The position numbers and the translations under genes were made by a program. From JAEUNX01 sp034004685 (GTDB lineage: Bacteria; Pseudomonadota; Gammaproteobacteria; Burkholderiales; Rhodocyclaceae), in assembly GCA_034004685.1 (NCBI GenBank), contig JAVEWG010000019.1, positions 1 to 64,000 of the forward strand: a stretch of DNA of 64,000 nt, given 5' to 3'. Below, piece by piece: positions 44,181 to 52,144 of the stretch (positions are counted from its first letter, which is position 1; each line of letters opens with the position of its first letter). The notes under the pieces were generated by a model that made no database searches, had not been told where the DNA came from, and saw only the letters and a list, made by a program, of their open reading frames with translations.

Positions 44181-45407
44181 TTACTTCCCAGATGTATTTT
44201 CTGCCAGTTCGCCGAGGGTGTCGTTGATGGTGATCTGCTGCAAGGTGCGCGTCAATGACGAGGTGCTGGGATTCTCGACAAAGACACATTGCTTGCCGGT
44301 GCGTTTGCAGAAATCCTTGACCCGCCAGTAGGCATTGTGGCTGATGCAGCCGGTTTGGCAAATCACCAAATCGGCTGCGGCCAGAACCGAGTCGAGCGCA
44401 CCTTGGTTGTCCTCCAGACCTCCATCGTGATGGGCAAAGTTGCCGCCCGCTTTCTCGATCACGTCACGGTAGTTCGCCACGTTTCCGTTGCGGCCCCCGA
44501 CACACAGGATCATCTTTTCCTTGAGGAGGAAGGTGATCGGGCCGTCCTTGGGCATGTCGTGGTGCCGCTCCGCTGCTGGAACAGGCAGGGCCTCCGATTC
44601 ACGCAGGCTCAGCGAGCGTTGTGCTTCGCTGAGCTGCTGACGCAGTTGTGCATTGTGCCTTTCCAGCTCTGCCTGTCGAGCCGTGAGCTGATCGACCTTC
44701 TTTCGCAGCCGGGAGGTGTTTTCAAAGTCCGGCAGCGACGCCTTCAGCTGCTCCATATCCTGCAGGAGGAACGCGATCCGCGAGTCCTTGCCAATCGCGA
44801 TGGCACGCTGCTGCACCAGTTGTGCGTGCAGATGTTCGATTTCAGTGGCCTTCTCAGCGATCACCCGGGTGCATCGTTCTTGCGCTCGACCCAACTCCCG
44901 CCCCAAGACCCCGTTTTCCTTGATCAACTCGTTGAACTTGGTCACGTCAATGCGGACAGCAGCCCCGGCCTGGTGCTGCAACATGTGCATGTCTCTCAGG
45001 ACGACCTCCTGCAAAACCTCGTCACAGCGGGGGTGGGTCAACGTGGCCCAGAAAGCCCCTGAGACATCGCCTCTGCGCACAGTGTCAGCCCAAAGGTCGG
45101 CCACCGCCTTGGTGTCCTTGGCCATCTTGAACGCCTGAATGCTTTTGGCGTACCGTGCTTCCAGGTCCTTTTGCAGCAGTTCAGACAGCCGATTGCGCTG
45201 GGTGCATTCGGCGACCGCGCCGACATGGACCTCGTAATCATCCGCAATGGCTTTGCCGCCCAATGCCTTGTTCACCAACTTGCGCAGCGCTGCCAACGGA
45301 ACGCACACCCCGACCACGGGGCAATGGCACTGGTGTGGCAGGTCCCAAAGTCGCCTGCGGCGAGACCCGGTGTTGGCCGGAAGAGGGCTGGCGTATTGAT
45401 CACACAT
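44181..45407 (-). CDS. DUF2325 protein with central coiled coil
   Basis: 408 residues from ATG 45407 with AGGAGGT at ideal spacing. The N-terminal part has Cys/His residues (LPHQCHCPVVGVCV). A coiled coil spans about 165-280 (ERCTRVIAEKATEIEHLHAQ, LTARQAELERHNAQLRQQLS). The C-terminal ~100 residues form the DUF2325 domain with ILCVGGRNGNVANYRDVIEKAGG, HHDGG and DLVICQTGCISHNAYW, a Rossmann-like fold of unknown ligand. It lies between the CPDCG gene and bfr in a Fur-type operon, so a role in iron handling or redox sensing is suggested by context only. Confidence 0.75.
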   Translation of the reverse strand: MCDQYASPLPANTGSRRRRLWDLPHQCHCPVVGVCVPLAALRKLVNKALGGKAIADDYEVHVGAVAECTQRNRLSELLQKDLEARYAKSIQAFKMAKDTKAVADLWADTVRRGDVSGAFWATLTHPRCDEVLQEVVLRDMHMLQHQAGAAVRIDVTKFNELIKENGVLGRELGRAQERCTRVIAEKATEIEHLHAQLVQQRAIAIGKDSRIAFLLQDMEQLKASLPDFENTSRLRKKVDQLTARQAELERHNAQLRQQLSEAQRSLSLRESEALPVPAAERHHDMPKDGPITFLLKEKMILCVGGRNGNVANYRDVIEKAGGNFAHHDGGLEDNQGALDSVLAAADLVICQTGCISHNAYWRVKDFCKRTGKQCVFVENPSTSSLTRTLQQITINDTLGELAENTSGK

Positions 45408-45436
45408 ACGACCTCCTGGTTGTGCTGTCTTGCTGT

Positions 45437-45682
45437 TCAATGAACCACATGAGCGGATTCGCGACAGGCATGGCCTTCGTGCGGCTGCATGCTGTGCAAG
45501 CGCTTTTGGGCTTGCGAAACCATCTCGGCCAAGGCCAGGAATGCGTTGACTTCCAGTCGAACCGACACACAGTCCATAGACAAATGCACCACCCCGCAAT
45601 CGGGGCAGACCGACACCTGCCCGACAGGGCTACGGGCCAGCATGGCGTGCTGGCAGTTGGGTGAAGTGGGCAAGTGCTCCAT
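45437..45682 (-). CDS. Small CPDCG-motif protein of the iron operon
   Basis: 81 residues from ATG 45682 with AGGAGG upstream. The motif SVCPDCGVVHLSMDCVSVRL has a CxxC pair and a third Cys. It also has Cys near the N-terminus (SPNCQHAML) and a His-rich C-terminus ending ESAHVVH. A metal-binding role (Zn or Fe) is plausible. It is first in the operon behind the Fur-type palindrome. I do not know a characterised homologue. Confidence 0.7.
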   Translation of the reverse strand: MEHLPTSPNCQHAMLARSPVGQVSVCPDCGVVHLSMDCVSVRLEVNAFLALAEMVSQAQKRLHSMQPHEGHACRESAHVVH

Positions 45683-45714
45683 GCGAACCTCCTGCAAAGT
45701 GGCTGGTGCGCCTC

Positions 45715-45743
45715 ACTATAAATGAGAATCGTTCTCATAAAAA
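45715..45743 (-). promoter_or_regulatory. Fur-box-like operator and promoter for the CPDCG-DUF2325-bfr operon
   Basis: ATGAGAA-TCG-TTCTCAT (45722-45738) is a 7-bp perfect inverted repeat like the GATAATGATAATCATTATC / TGAGAATnATTCTCA operators of Fur. On the minus strand TATAGT (complement of 45715-45720) is a good -10 box, so the operator covers the -35/-10 spacer. Fur would repress the operon in iron-replete cells by the simple model, though ferritin genes are often controlled the other way. Confidence 0.8.
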
Positions 45744-45756
45744 GAGGGGCGCATCT

Positions 45757-45905
45757 AAAGTCAAAACCCGAACAGCTTGTGTGCTGTCCGGTCCTTTTGT
45801 GTGTAGTCGGAGGCAGGATCAGGCAACCAAGCATCGGACCGTCACGGCGACTTTGGCGACACAACCGGAGAGTTGCTGTCGCCAAAGTCGCCGTGTAGCC
45901 CAGAT
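45757..45905. repeat. Island repeat R3 with a 19-bp perfect hairpin
   Basis: A diverged copy of R2. It contains ACGGCGACTTTGGCGACA (45844-45861) and its exact reverse complement (45877-45894), extended by one more pair, with a 15-base loop. That is the longest perfect inverted repeat I see in the window. The terminator part (ACCCGAACAG...CTGTCCGGTCC) has mutated and lost its T-run. Confidence 0.8.
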
Positions 45906-45906
45906 G

Positions 45907-46403
45907 TCAGCCGGTCAGCTTGGCAAGCCAACCCATTTTTTTGGGCGGCAGGGCCGGGCCGAATTCCACTTGAATCAGCTTGCGGTCGACTTCTGAGCCC
46001 GAGGATGCTTGGGCCATTGACACCTCGGCTTTGGCGAAATGCTTCCGCAGTTTGATGGCAGATTCAGATTCAGCGCGGAAAGAAGTTCGCTTGAACAGCT
46101 CGATCTCGGCAGTTCGGCAAGCCCGACTTCACGGGCTTTGCTGAGCGCCTCCCAATCCGGCTCGAAAGGAAGCCAGCCGTACTTTGAGCGGTCCAGGGTA
46201 TCGAGCAGAAAGAACTGCCCAGCTTTAAACGCTTGCTTGCGCGACGCACATTCGATGATTTCAGGAATGCAGTCAGCGACATGCCCAAGCGAGACGAGGC
46301 TCTCGGCGACAGCCCCCTGACCCAAAAAAGGCCGGGCGGGCCGGGATTTTTGGCGGCTTTTCGGGGCGAACGGGGGCGTTTTGTCATCACGCCGTGGTTG
46401 CAT
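45907..46403 (-). pseudogene. Frameshifted gene near the right end of the island
   Basis: From ATG 46403 (GAGGAG upstream) the frame runs MQPRRDDKTPPFAPK..., then FLLDTLDRSKYGWLPFEPDW and KAREVGLAEL. After about 46115 protein-like sequence continues only in another frame: EIELFKRTSFRAESESAIKL, then VEFGPALPPKKMGWLAKLTG and TGA at 45907-45909. The total length is not a multiple of three, so one base was gained or lost. About 165 residues originally. Family unknown. A sequencing error could give the same picture. Confidence 0.6.
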
Positions 46404-46532
46404 CGGGTAGCTCCTCGAAGCTCCGGCATCAGACGTAGGGACTTGTCTATGTTGAACAAAAAGACGGTCCGTTTTCAGCATGAAAGTCGCTATGGGACGA
46501 ACACATAGAGGCTCGCCCCCCTCTCACAACCC

Positions 46533-46577
46533 CTCATAATTCTTTGGTTGCGGGTTCGAGTCCCGCAGGGCCCACCA
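46533..46577 (+). pseudogene. 3' half of the interrupted host tRNA-Ile(CAU)
   Basis: The sequence CTCATAA (anticodon loop), TTCTT, variable loop, a perfect T arm (GCGGG-TTCGAGT-CCCGC), AGGGCCC and ACCA completes the 5' half at 39730-39765. A strong terminator follows at 46581, as after a real tRNA gene. It has no 5' part next to it and cannot make a tRNA. Confidence 0.9.
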
Positions 46578-46580
46578 ACA

Positions 46581-46619
46581 AAGAAGCCCGGCCACCCTTG
46601 TGGGTAGCCGGGCTTCTTG
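46581..46619 (+). terminator. Original terminator of the host tRNA-Ile
   Basis: A perfect 12-bp stem AAGAAGCCCGGC / GCCGGGCTTCTT four bases after the CCA end of the 3' half-tRNA. The T-rich strand is within the stem. It probably now has only the converging lipoprotein gene at 46703 to serve. Confidence 0.8.
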
Positions 46620-46702
46620 CTGGCGGCGCGACAAGGATACCCATCACGACCGTCGAGTGGCTGCACCCCGGCCCTGCCGATGGCCGGGCCCCTTGCGACG
46701 CC

Positions 46703-47167
46703 CTAGTGGCGGGAGGGATCCTGGGGGTAGCGATCGTACTTGTTGCGGATACCGTCCCCGTCCAGATCGTGCTCGTTGGCATCCCGGCGAGGATCCCTGG
46801 GATGAAGATCCTTCTTGTTGCGAACCCCATCTCCATCCATGTCCTTGTCCATGCGGTCGGGGATGCCGTCCCGATCCTGATCCCGGTCGGCACGGGTCCG
46901 ACGGGGGTCATCCGGGCGGCTGTCGTATTTGTTGCGGACACCGTCCCCATCCCGATCCTTGTCCTTGGAATCCCGAATGCCATCCCGATCCCGATCTCCG
47001 TCCCGATAGACCCGGTACGCCGGTTCGTAGGGATAGGAAGGATAGGTTTGGGTCTGGGGATAACGGCGGTACTCATAATCCCGGTTGGAATAGGGCTCGT
47101 CGTAGTAGGTGGCGCAACCGGTCAGGACACTCCCGGCGGCCAGGACCAGAACAGCCAGCTTGTGCAT
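46703..47167 (-). CDS. Lipoprotein with thrombospondin-type-3-like Asp-rich repeats
   Basis: 154 residues. The signal peptide ends in LTGC, giving lipidated Cys18. A Tyr/Pro/Arg-rich segment precedes about four copies of a D-x-D-x-D-G-x-x-x-x-x-D unit (DGDRDRDGIRDSKDKDRDGD, DRDQDRDGIPDRMDKDMDGD and so on). These match calcium-binding type 3 repeats of bacterial surface proteins. Unlike OmpA-type relatives it has no C-terminal peptidoglycan domain. A role as a Ca-dependent envelope lipoprotein is inferred. The gene meets the tRNA terminator tail to tail. Confidence 0.8.
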   Translation of the reverse strand: MHKLAVLVLAAGSVLTGCATYYDEPYSNRDYEYRRYPQTQTYPSYPYEPAYRVYRDGDRDRDGIRDSKDKDRDGDGVRNKYDSRPDDPRRTRADRDQDRDGIPDRMDKDMDGDGVRNKKDLHPRDPRRDANEHDLDGDGIRNKYDRYPQDPSRH

Positions 47168-47413
47168 GCTCTCACCTCATGTTGAATGGAATCCGGCCTG
47201 GATGGCGTGCCGGCTCCGGGAGTTTGCCACCGTGGGCAAAAAAAGGCTGCGTTCTTGCAATCAGCAACCATAAACTCCGGCCCCCTGGCGCGGGCGCAAT
47301 TCAAGGGGGCACCTGGAATCGGCCCTCCGGGAGCTGGATTTCACTGGGCAGGCTGCAATGGATTGGGGGCCATGGCGGGCACGACGGGGAAACGCAAACC
47401 CGCCCCCCGCATT

Positions 47414-47821
47414 TCACCAATCCCCGTAGGCGCTCCCGTCCCGAGCGGTGCCTTCGGCGCCGCTTCTCACGTCATACAGCCCCTCCCCTTCCCCGGCGGG
47501 GGGCGCCACGGCCCGCCAGGTTTCGGCGCTGTCGGTCACGGGATCCCGGGGCAAGGCCCGCAGGTAGCGCTTGCTCACCAGGGTTTCCAGGTCGGCGGGC
47601 CACTGGCCGGTGTCGGCCTTGTACTTGTCGATGGCGTCCCGCATCACCACCAGGGACTGGCGCAGGCTGGCCTCCCGGGTGCGGTCCAGATGCTCGAAGT
47701 AGCGGGGCGCGGCAATCGATAACAGGGTGGCGATGATGGCCATCACCACCAGCAGCTCGATCAGGGTGAAGCCCCGGGGCCGCCGGGGCGCAGGCACAGT
47801 CACCGTCCGCTCCTTCACCAT
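47414..47821 (-). CDS. Type II secretion/type IV pilin-like pseudopilin
   Basis: 135 residues. The prepilin peptidase site RPRG-FTLIELLVVMAIIATLLS lies after a 17-residue basic leader, followed by the conserved N-terminal helix. A globular part with GspG-like DKYKADTGQWPADLETL and LPRDPVTDSAETW follows. It overlaps the previous pseudopilin gene by 7 bases and is last in the operon. Confidence 0.88.
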   Translation of the reverse strand: MVKERTVTVPAPRRPRGFTLIELLVVMAIIATLLSIAAPRYFEHLDRTREASLRQSLVVMRDAIDKYKADTGQWPADLETLVSKRYLRALPRDPVTDSAETWRAVAPPAGEGEGLYDVRSGAEGTARDGSAYGDW

Positions 47822-48288
47822 TCCCGGTAGGGAATGCCGTTGAGGCCCTTGCCGGGGGCCTGGGAATACACGTCGAACACGTCGTCGCCGGCCTGGGGGT
47901 CGTCCGGCGGGCTGGCATAGCTGCGCAGACCCCAGGTGCGGGCGGCGGGGGCGTCCGGATCCGGATGGAAGGGGTCCCGGGGTAGGCGACGCAGAAAGTA
48001 AATGGGCCGGCCCTTGGGATCGGTGGCGTCGGGCACCCCGTCCACCAGGACCTCCAGCCTGGGGGGATAGCCGCTGGCGCCTTCCGGGCGCTCCACCTTT
48101 TGGGCGTCGGAAGCGGCCTTGTAGGCATCGATGGCGCCCCGGATCTGACGCAGGGCCACCCGCAGCTCGCTCTCCTTGCTCCGCTGGGCGGCCATCTGCA
48201 TGAGGGGCAAGGCCCCGGCGGCGAGGATGCCCAGGATGGCCACCGTCACCACCAGCTCGATCAGGGTGAAGCCCCGCCGGCGCGCCAT
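47815..48288 (-). CDS. Type II secretion/type IV pilin-like pseudopilin
   Basis: 157 residues from ATG 48288; the upstream frame is a shadow of the secretin gene. Cleavage site RRRG-FTLIELVVTVAILGILA, then GspG-like features (IRGAIDAYKAASD, LRRLPRDPFHPDPDAP). It resembles the longer minor pseudopilins found in small betaproteobacterial secretion operons. Confidence 0.88.
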   Translation of the reverse strand: MARRRGFTLIELVVTVAILGILAAGALPLMQMAAQRSKESELRVALRQIRGAIDAYKAASDAQKVERPEGASGYPPRLEVLVDGVPDATDPKGRPIYFLRRLPRDPFHPDPDAPAARTWGLRSYASPPDDPQAGDDVFDVYSQAPGKGLNGIPYREW

Positions 48289-48298
48289 GGTTCGCCGG

Positions 48299-50560
48299 CT
48301 ACTCGGCAAGGATCTGGATGGTGGCGGCAGCCACCACCGGCAGGCGGCGCTCCTGGCCGGCCTGGCGCAACACCAGGCCACTCACCGCGAGCCCGCCGCT
48401 GCCGCTTGCGTCCCCCTTGACCTTGAGGTTGAGCTGGGCGCTCACCGTGCCGCCGCCCACCGCCAGGGGCAGCACCAGCTGGCCGGGCTGGGCCGCCTCG
48501 CCGGATACGGGTTCGAAGCGGGCCGGGTCGTAATCCACCGTCAGCTCCCCCGCGTCACTGACCCCCAACCCCTCCAGCTGGATCACCGCGGTAAAGGTCT
48601 CGCCCCGCCGCACCCCCGGCGGCGCGCTCAGGGTGGCCACTGGCACCGGGGCCTCCACCGCCGGCTCGACCACGGCCAGGGGCGCGGGCAAGGCGCCTCC
48701 GGCCGGCCGGCCATCGCCCCGCAGGCCCAAACTATTGGGGGCGGTGGGGCGCAGCAGCAGGGGCTGGGCGCCCACGCTGGCCTCGGTACCGGCGGGTTGC
48801 TCGGCCCGGGCCAGGGCCGGCGCCACCACGTTGCGCACGATACGGGGGGTGATCAGCAGGACGATCTCGGTCTTGGCGGAGCTGTCCTTCTGGGCCGTGA
48901 ACAGGCGCCCAACCAGGGGCAGATGGCCCAGGCCAGGCAGGCGGGAGGCGCTGCTGCGGTCCTCGTCGTTGATCAGCCCGGCCAGCACCTGGGTCTCCCC
49001 GTTCCGGAGGCGCAACACGGTGGAGGCGTTGCGGGTACCCACTTGGTAGGCCAGGGAATTGGAGGGACCGGTGACTTCCTTGACGATGCTGGAAACCTCC
49101 AGGGCCACCTTGATGGCCACCTCATCGTCCAGGGTCACGGAGGGCTCCACGTCAAGCTTGAGACCCACGTCCAGGTAGTTCACCGAGGCGGAAACCCCCA
49201 CGTTGGCGGTGGCGGTGGTGGTGAATACCGGTAGCTTGTCGCCGATATGGATCTTGGCCTTCTCCCGGTTTTTGACCCGGATGCGGGGATTGGCCAGCAG
49301 GCTGGAATCCCCATCCTCGGCCCGCAGCCGCAGCACCAGGGCCGGATTGGAGACATAGGGCACCAGGGCCCCGGTATTGCGTAGATTCACCACCCCGGCG
49401 GCCAGGGTGCCCCCCGGGGTGGTGGCGGTGGTGGTGCTGGTGGCGGTGGTCACCGCCGTGGTGAGGGGATCCTGGAGCAAACCGTAGCCCACCTGGTCAG
49501 GGAACTCCAGGCCCAGGTTGAGGAGCTTGTTGCGGGATACCTCCAGCACTTCCACCTCCAGCATCACCTCCGGCTCGGCCACGTCCAGGGCGGCGATCAC
49601 CCGCTCGGCCAGGCGCACCGCGTCGGGGGTATCCTTGACGATCAGCAGGTTGAGCTTCTCGTCGATGAACACGTCCTTGCTCTTGACCACCGATTTCACC
49701 AGGGCCATGGCCTGCTTGGCATCGGCATTGGCCAGGTAGAAGCTGCGGGTCACCAGTTCGGTGTACTCCCGGTGCTTGGCCGCCGTGGCCGGGTAGATCA
49801 GCACCGAGTTGGCGTTGAGCACCTTGCGTTCGATCTGCTGGGTGGCGGTAAGGAGCTTGAGAACCTCATCCACCGTGCTGTTGCGCACAAACAGGGTCAC
49901 CCTGGATTCGGCCCTCACATCCCGATCGAACACGAAGTTGAGGCCAGCGGCCCGGGACAAAGCCTCGAACACCACCCGCAGGGGGGCCTCCCTGAATTCC
50001 AGGGTCACCGGCTTGGCCAGGGGGCCTTGGAGGCCACTGGCCGCCGCCGCGCCGGCCTTGGCCGCCCCCTCGTCCAGCTCCCGCAGGATGGCCCGGGCCC
50101 CCGGGTGGGCGGGGGCTTCCGCCACCACCGCCCGGGCCAGGCGCTCGGCCTGGGCGCTGTCGCCCCGTTGCAGGGCCGCCCGGGCCTCGGCCAGCCGGGC
50201 CTCCCGCCGGCGCTCCCCGGCCACGTCCTCCAGGCCGGCCCGCACTCGGGGATTCTGGGGATCGATCCGGCCGGCGTCGGCATAGCGTTGTGCCGCCTCT
50301 TCCCAGCGGCCGGCCAGGCGGGCCCGCTCGGCGGCGGCCAAACCCTCGCTCACCAGCAGATCCCGCTGGCGGATGTAATAGCTGCGCAGCTCCACGTTCC
50401 CCGGATGTTCCCGGACGGATTTCTCCAGCCGGGCCAGGGCCACCAAGGGATCCCCGGCGGTGAAATCCTCCCGGCTTTTCTCCAGGGGCGGATTGGCGGC
50501 GCAGGCAGCCAGTAGCAGGGCCAGGCAAAAGGGGCGGAGTTTCATGGCGGGATTGTTCAT
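48299..50560 (-). CDS. Lipoprotein secretin (GspD/PilQ family) with TPR and C-terminal cohesin-like region
   Basis: 753 residues. A lipobox, LLLAAC, sits at the N-terminus (start ATG 50560 overlaps the previous stop; Met6 is also possible). TPR-like helices cover ~20-160. N-domains with a STN-like segment (VTLEFREAPLRVVFEALSRA) and N1 (FYLANADAKQAMALVKSVV) lead to the secretin core with VEVLEVSRN and the terminal signature GLGHLPLVGRLFTAQ...TEIVLLITPRIV. A further ~120 residues (from APPGVRRGETFTAVIQLEG) look like a cohesin-type beta domain, unusual on a secretin. It would form the outer-membrane pore. Confidence 0.9.
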   Translation of the reverse strand: MNNPAMKLRPFCLALLLAACAANPPLEKSREDFTAGDPLVALARLEKSVREHPGNVELRSYYIRQRDLLVSEGLAAAERARLAGRWEEAAQRYADAGRIDPQNPRVRAGLEDVAGERRREARLAEARAALQRGDSAQAERLARAVVAEAPAHPGARAILRELDEGAAKAGAAAASGLQGPLAKPVTLEFREAPLRVVFEALSRAAGLNFVFDRDVRAESRVTLFVRNSTVDEVLKLLTATQQIERKVLNANSVLIYPATAAKHREYTELVTRSFYLANADAKQAMALVKSVVKSKDVFIDEKLNLLIVKDTPDAVRLAERVIAALDVAEPEVMLEVEVLEVSRNKLLNLGLEFPDQVGYGLLQDPLTTAVTTATSTTTATTPGGTLAAGVVNLRNTGALVPYVSNPALVLRLRAEDGDSSLLANPRIRVKNREKAKIHIGDKLPVFTTTATANVGVSASVNYLDVGLKLDVEPSVTLDDEVAIKVALEVSSIVKEVTGPSNSLAYQVGTRNASTVLRLRNGETQVLAGLINDEDRSSASRLPGLGHLPLVGRLFTAQKDSSAKTEIVLLITPRIVRNVVAPALARAEQPAGTEASVGAQPLLLRPTAPNSLGLRGDGRPAGGALPAPLAVVEPAVEAPVPVATLSAPPGVRRGETFTAVIQLEGLGVSDAGELTVDYDPARFEPVSGEAAQPGQLVLPLAVGGGTVSAQLNLKVKGDASGSGGLAVSGLVLRQAGQERRLPVVAAATIQILAE

Positions 50561-51042
50561 GGGCGTGCCGTGGGCAGGACCTGCCGCTCTTGCAAGGGCA
50601 GATAGGTGAATTCAATGGCGGCGGAAGTGACCCGCTCCACCCGATAGACGCCCCCCAGCTCATCCCCGGCCTTGACCACCCGGACCTGGGCCCCCTCCAG
50701 CAGGAAGGCCGAGCGCTCGGCGCCCTCCTCAAGGCCCCCCACGTAGCGGAAGGGCAGGGGCGGCGCGCTGGGCTTGGGGGGTTGGGCGGGGGCCGGCGGG
50801 GGCGGCTGGAAACTGCGGGGTGCCAGGAAGCCCTCCGCCAGCCCGGTCAGGGCCGGACGGGGGCGGGCCAGATCCGCCAGGGTTACCGGCGGGGCCGTAG
50901 GATCCTTGGGCCTGCCTGCAAGCCTGGGCCTGGGGGCGGCGGCTTCGCCCCCCGCCTCCTCCAGGGTGGACGCCCACCAAGTGGCGGCCAGGGTTCCCAG
51001 CAGGGCGGCAGCCAGCGCAAAACGGCGACGGCGCGGATTCAA
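50557..51042 (-). CDS. GspC/PilP-like proline-rich inner-membrane protein
   Basis: 161 residues. One N-terminal membrane helix (~7-24), a Pro/Ala-rich linker and a small C-terminal beta domain (PLPFRYVGGLEEGAERSAFLLEG, VYRVERVTSAAIEFTYLPL) resembling the HR/PilP domain that contacts the secretin. Overlaps both neighbours as ATGA. Its position just before the secretin gene supports the call. Confidence 0.75.
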   Translation of the reverse strand: MNPRRRRFALAAALLGTLAATWWASTLEEAGGEAAAPRPRLAGRPKDPTAPPVTLADLARPRPALTGLAEGFLAPRSFQPPPPAPAQPPKPSAPPLPFRYVGGLEEGAERSAFLLEGAQVRVVKAGDELGGVYRVERVTSAAIEFTYLPLQERQVLPTARP

Positions 51043-51596
51043 GGCTCGGCCCTCACATACAGATTAATACGCAGTTCCAGCGCCAGCTCCGCCGCCTCGG
51101 TGGCCTCCCGCTTCAGGCTGAGGGATTCCAGGGCCACCTCGGGCATCTCCCGGAAAACCTCCGCCAGCCAGCCATGGACCGGGGCGAACGCCCCCCGCAC
51201 CGGTAGCCCGAGGGCCACCCGCTGGAGGGGCGTGCCCGGCTCCGGGCTGATCCGGTAGTCCGCCCGGGCCAGGGCCACCCCCTGGTCCGCCGCCAGACGA
51301 TGGAGCAGCGCCAGGCGGGCCGGCAGCTCCCCCGCCGGGGGAAAGCGCCGGTAGAAGGCCAGGAGGTTTTCCCGGTCGGAGCGCCGCGCCGCGCCAGGCT
51401 GCGTCGCCTGGTGCAGCAGACTGGCCCGCTCCCGGGCCAGGGCGGCCCGGGCGGCCTCCTGCTCGGTCCGGGCAGCATGGCCGAAAGCGAACGCGAAGGC
51501 CAGCAGGGCCACCCCGGCGGCGCCGGCCCAGGCACTGGCCTGGAGAGCCCGCACCAGACGGGCGACCTGGTCCCGGAGTACTTCCCTGCCGTTCAT
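51039..51596 (-). CDS. GspM/PilO-like assembly protein
   Basis: 185 residues from ATG 51596, overlapping the upstream stop as ATGA. One N-terminal helix (~22-42) is followed by a coiled coil (ARTEQEAARAALARERASLL) and a ferredoxin-like periplasmic domain (LALLHRLAADQGVALARADYR). The longer reading frame upstream is not used. The GspM/PilO family is inferred from architecture and position. Confidence 0.75.
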   Translation of the reverse strand: MNGREVLRDQVARLVRALQASAWAGAAGVALLAFAFAFGHAARTEQEAARAALARERASLLHQATQPGAARRSDRENLLAFYRRFPPAGELPARLALLHRLAADQGVALARADYRISPEPGTPLQRVALGLPVRGAFAPVHGWLAEVFREMPEVALESLSLKREATEAAELALELRINLYVRAEP

Positions 51597-52144
51597 GGCT
51601 GCCCCACCCAGCGGGCGGTGGCGTTGAAGCGGAACAATTCCGCCGCCCCCACAGTCACCGCCTCGTAATTGACCAGGCGCGCCGCCGCCACCCCCGGGGT
51701 GGCTTCCAGACGGGCCAGGTAATCGAACACCGCCGCCAGGGACCTGGCCTGGCCGGAAATGCGCAGCTCGCCCCGGGGGCCATCCACCTCCAGGCTCAAC
51801 AGGGCCATGCCCGGGTCTTCCGCCACCGCCAGATCCCGCCACAGGCCGCCCCAGTCGGCGCCCAGCTGGCCGGCCACCCGCAGAGCCGGGCGGGCGTCCT
51901 GCTCCGCCACCGGCCGTTCGCTGGCCGGCTCGGCCACGGGCTGGGTCCGCTGGGCCTGGTGGCGCAGGCGGGCGACGATGGCCTCCCGCTCCGCCAGATC
52001 GGTCTGGCCAGCGCGCCAGTCGGCCAGTTCCCACCCGGTGGCAAGCAGCCCCAGGGCCAGCAGCAGCCAGCCCAGGATTCCCGGTGGGCGGCGGCGGCCG
52101 GAGAAATCCAGGGCCAGGGCCGGGGGGACGGCGAACTTCTTCAT
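51593..52144 (-). CDS. PilN/GspL C-terminal-like assembly protein
   Basis: 183 residues from ATG 52144. One helix (~22-42, ILGWLLLALGLLATGWEL), then coiled coil (LAEREAIVARLRHQAQRTQ) and a ferredoxin-like fold (LLSLEVDGPRGELRISGQAR, FDYLARLEATPGVAAARLV). This is the usual PilN layout. Overlaps the next and previous genes by ATGA. Confidence 0.75.
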   Translation of the reverse strand: MKKFAVPPALALDFSGRRRPPGILGWLLLALGLLATGWELADWRAGQTDLAEREAIVARLRHQAQRTQPVAEPASERPVAEQDARPALRVAGQLGADWGGLWRDLAVAEDPGMALLSLEVDGPRGELRISGQARSLAAVFDYLARLEATPGVAAARLVNYEAVTVGAAELFRFNATARWVGQP

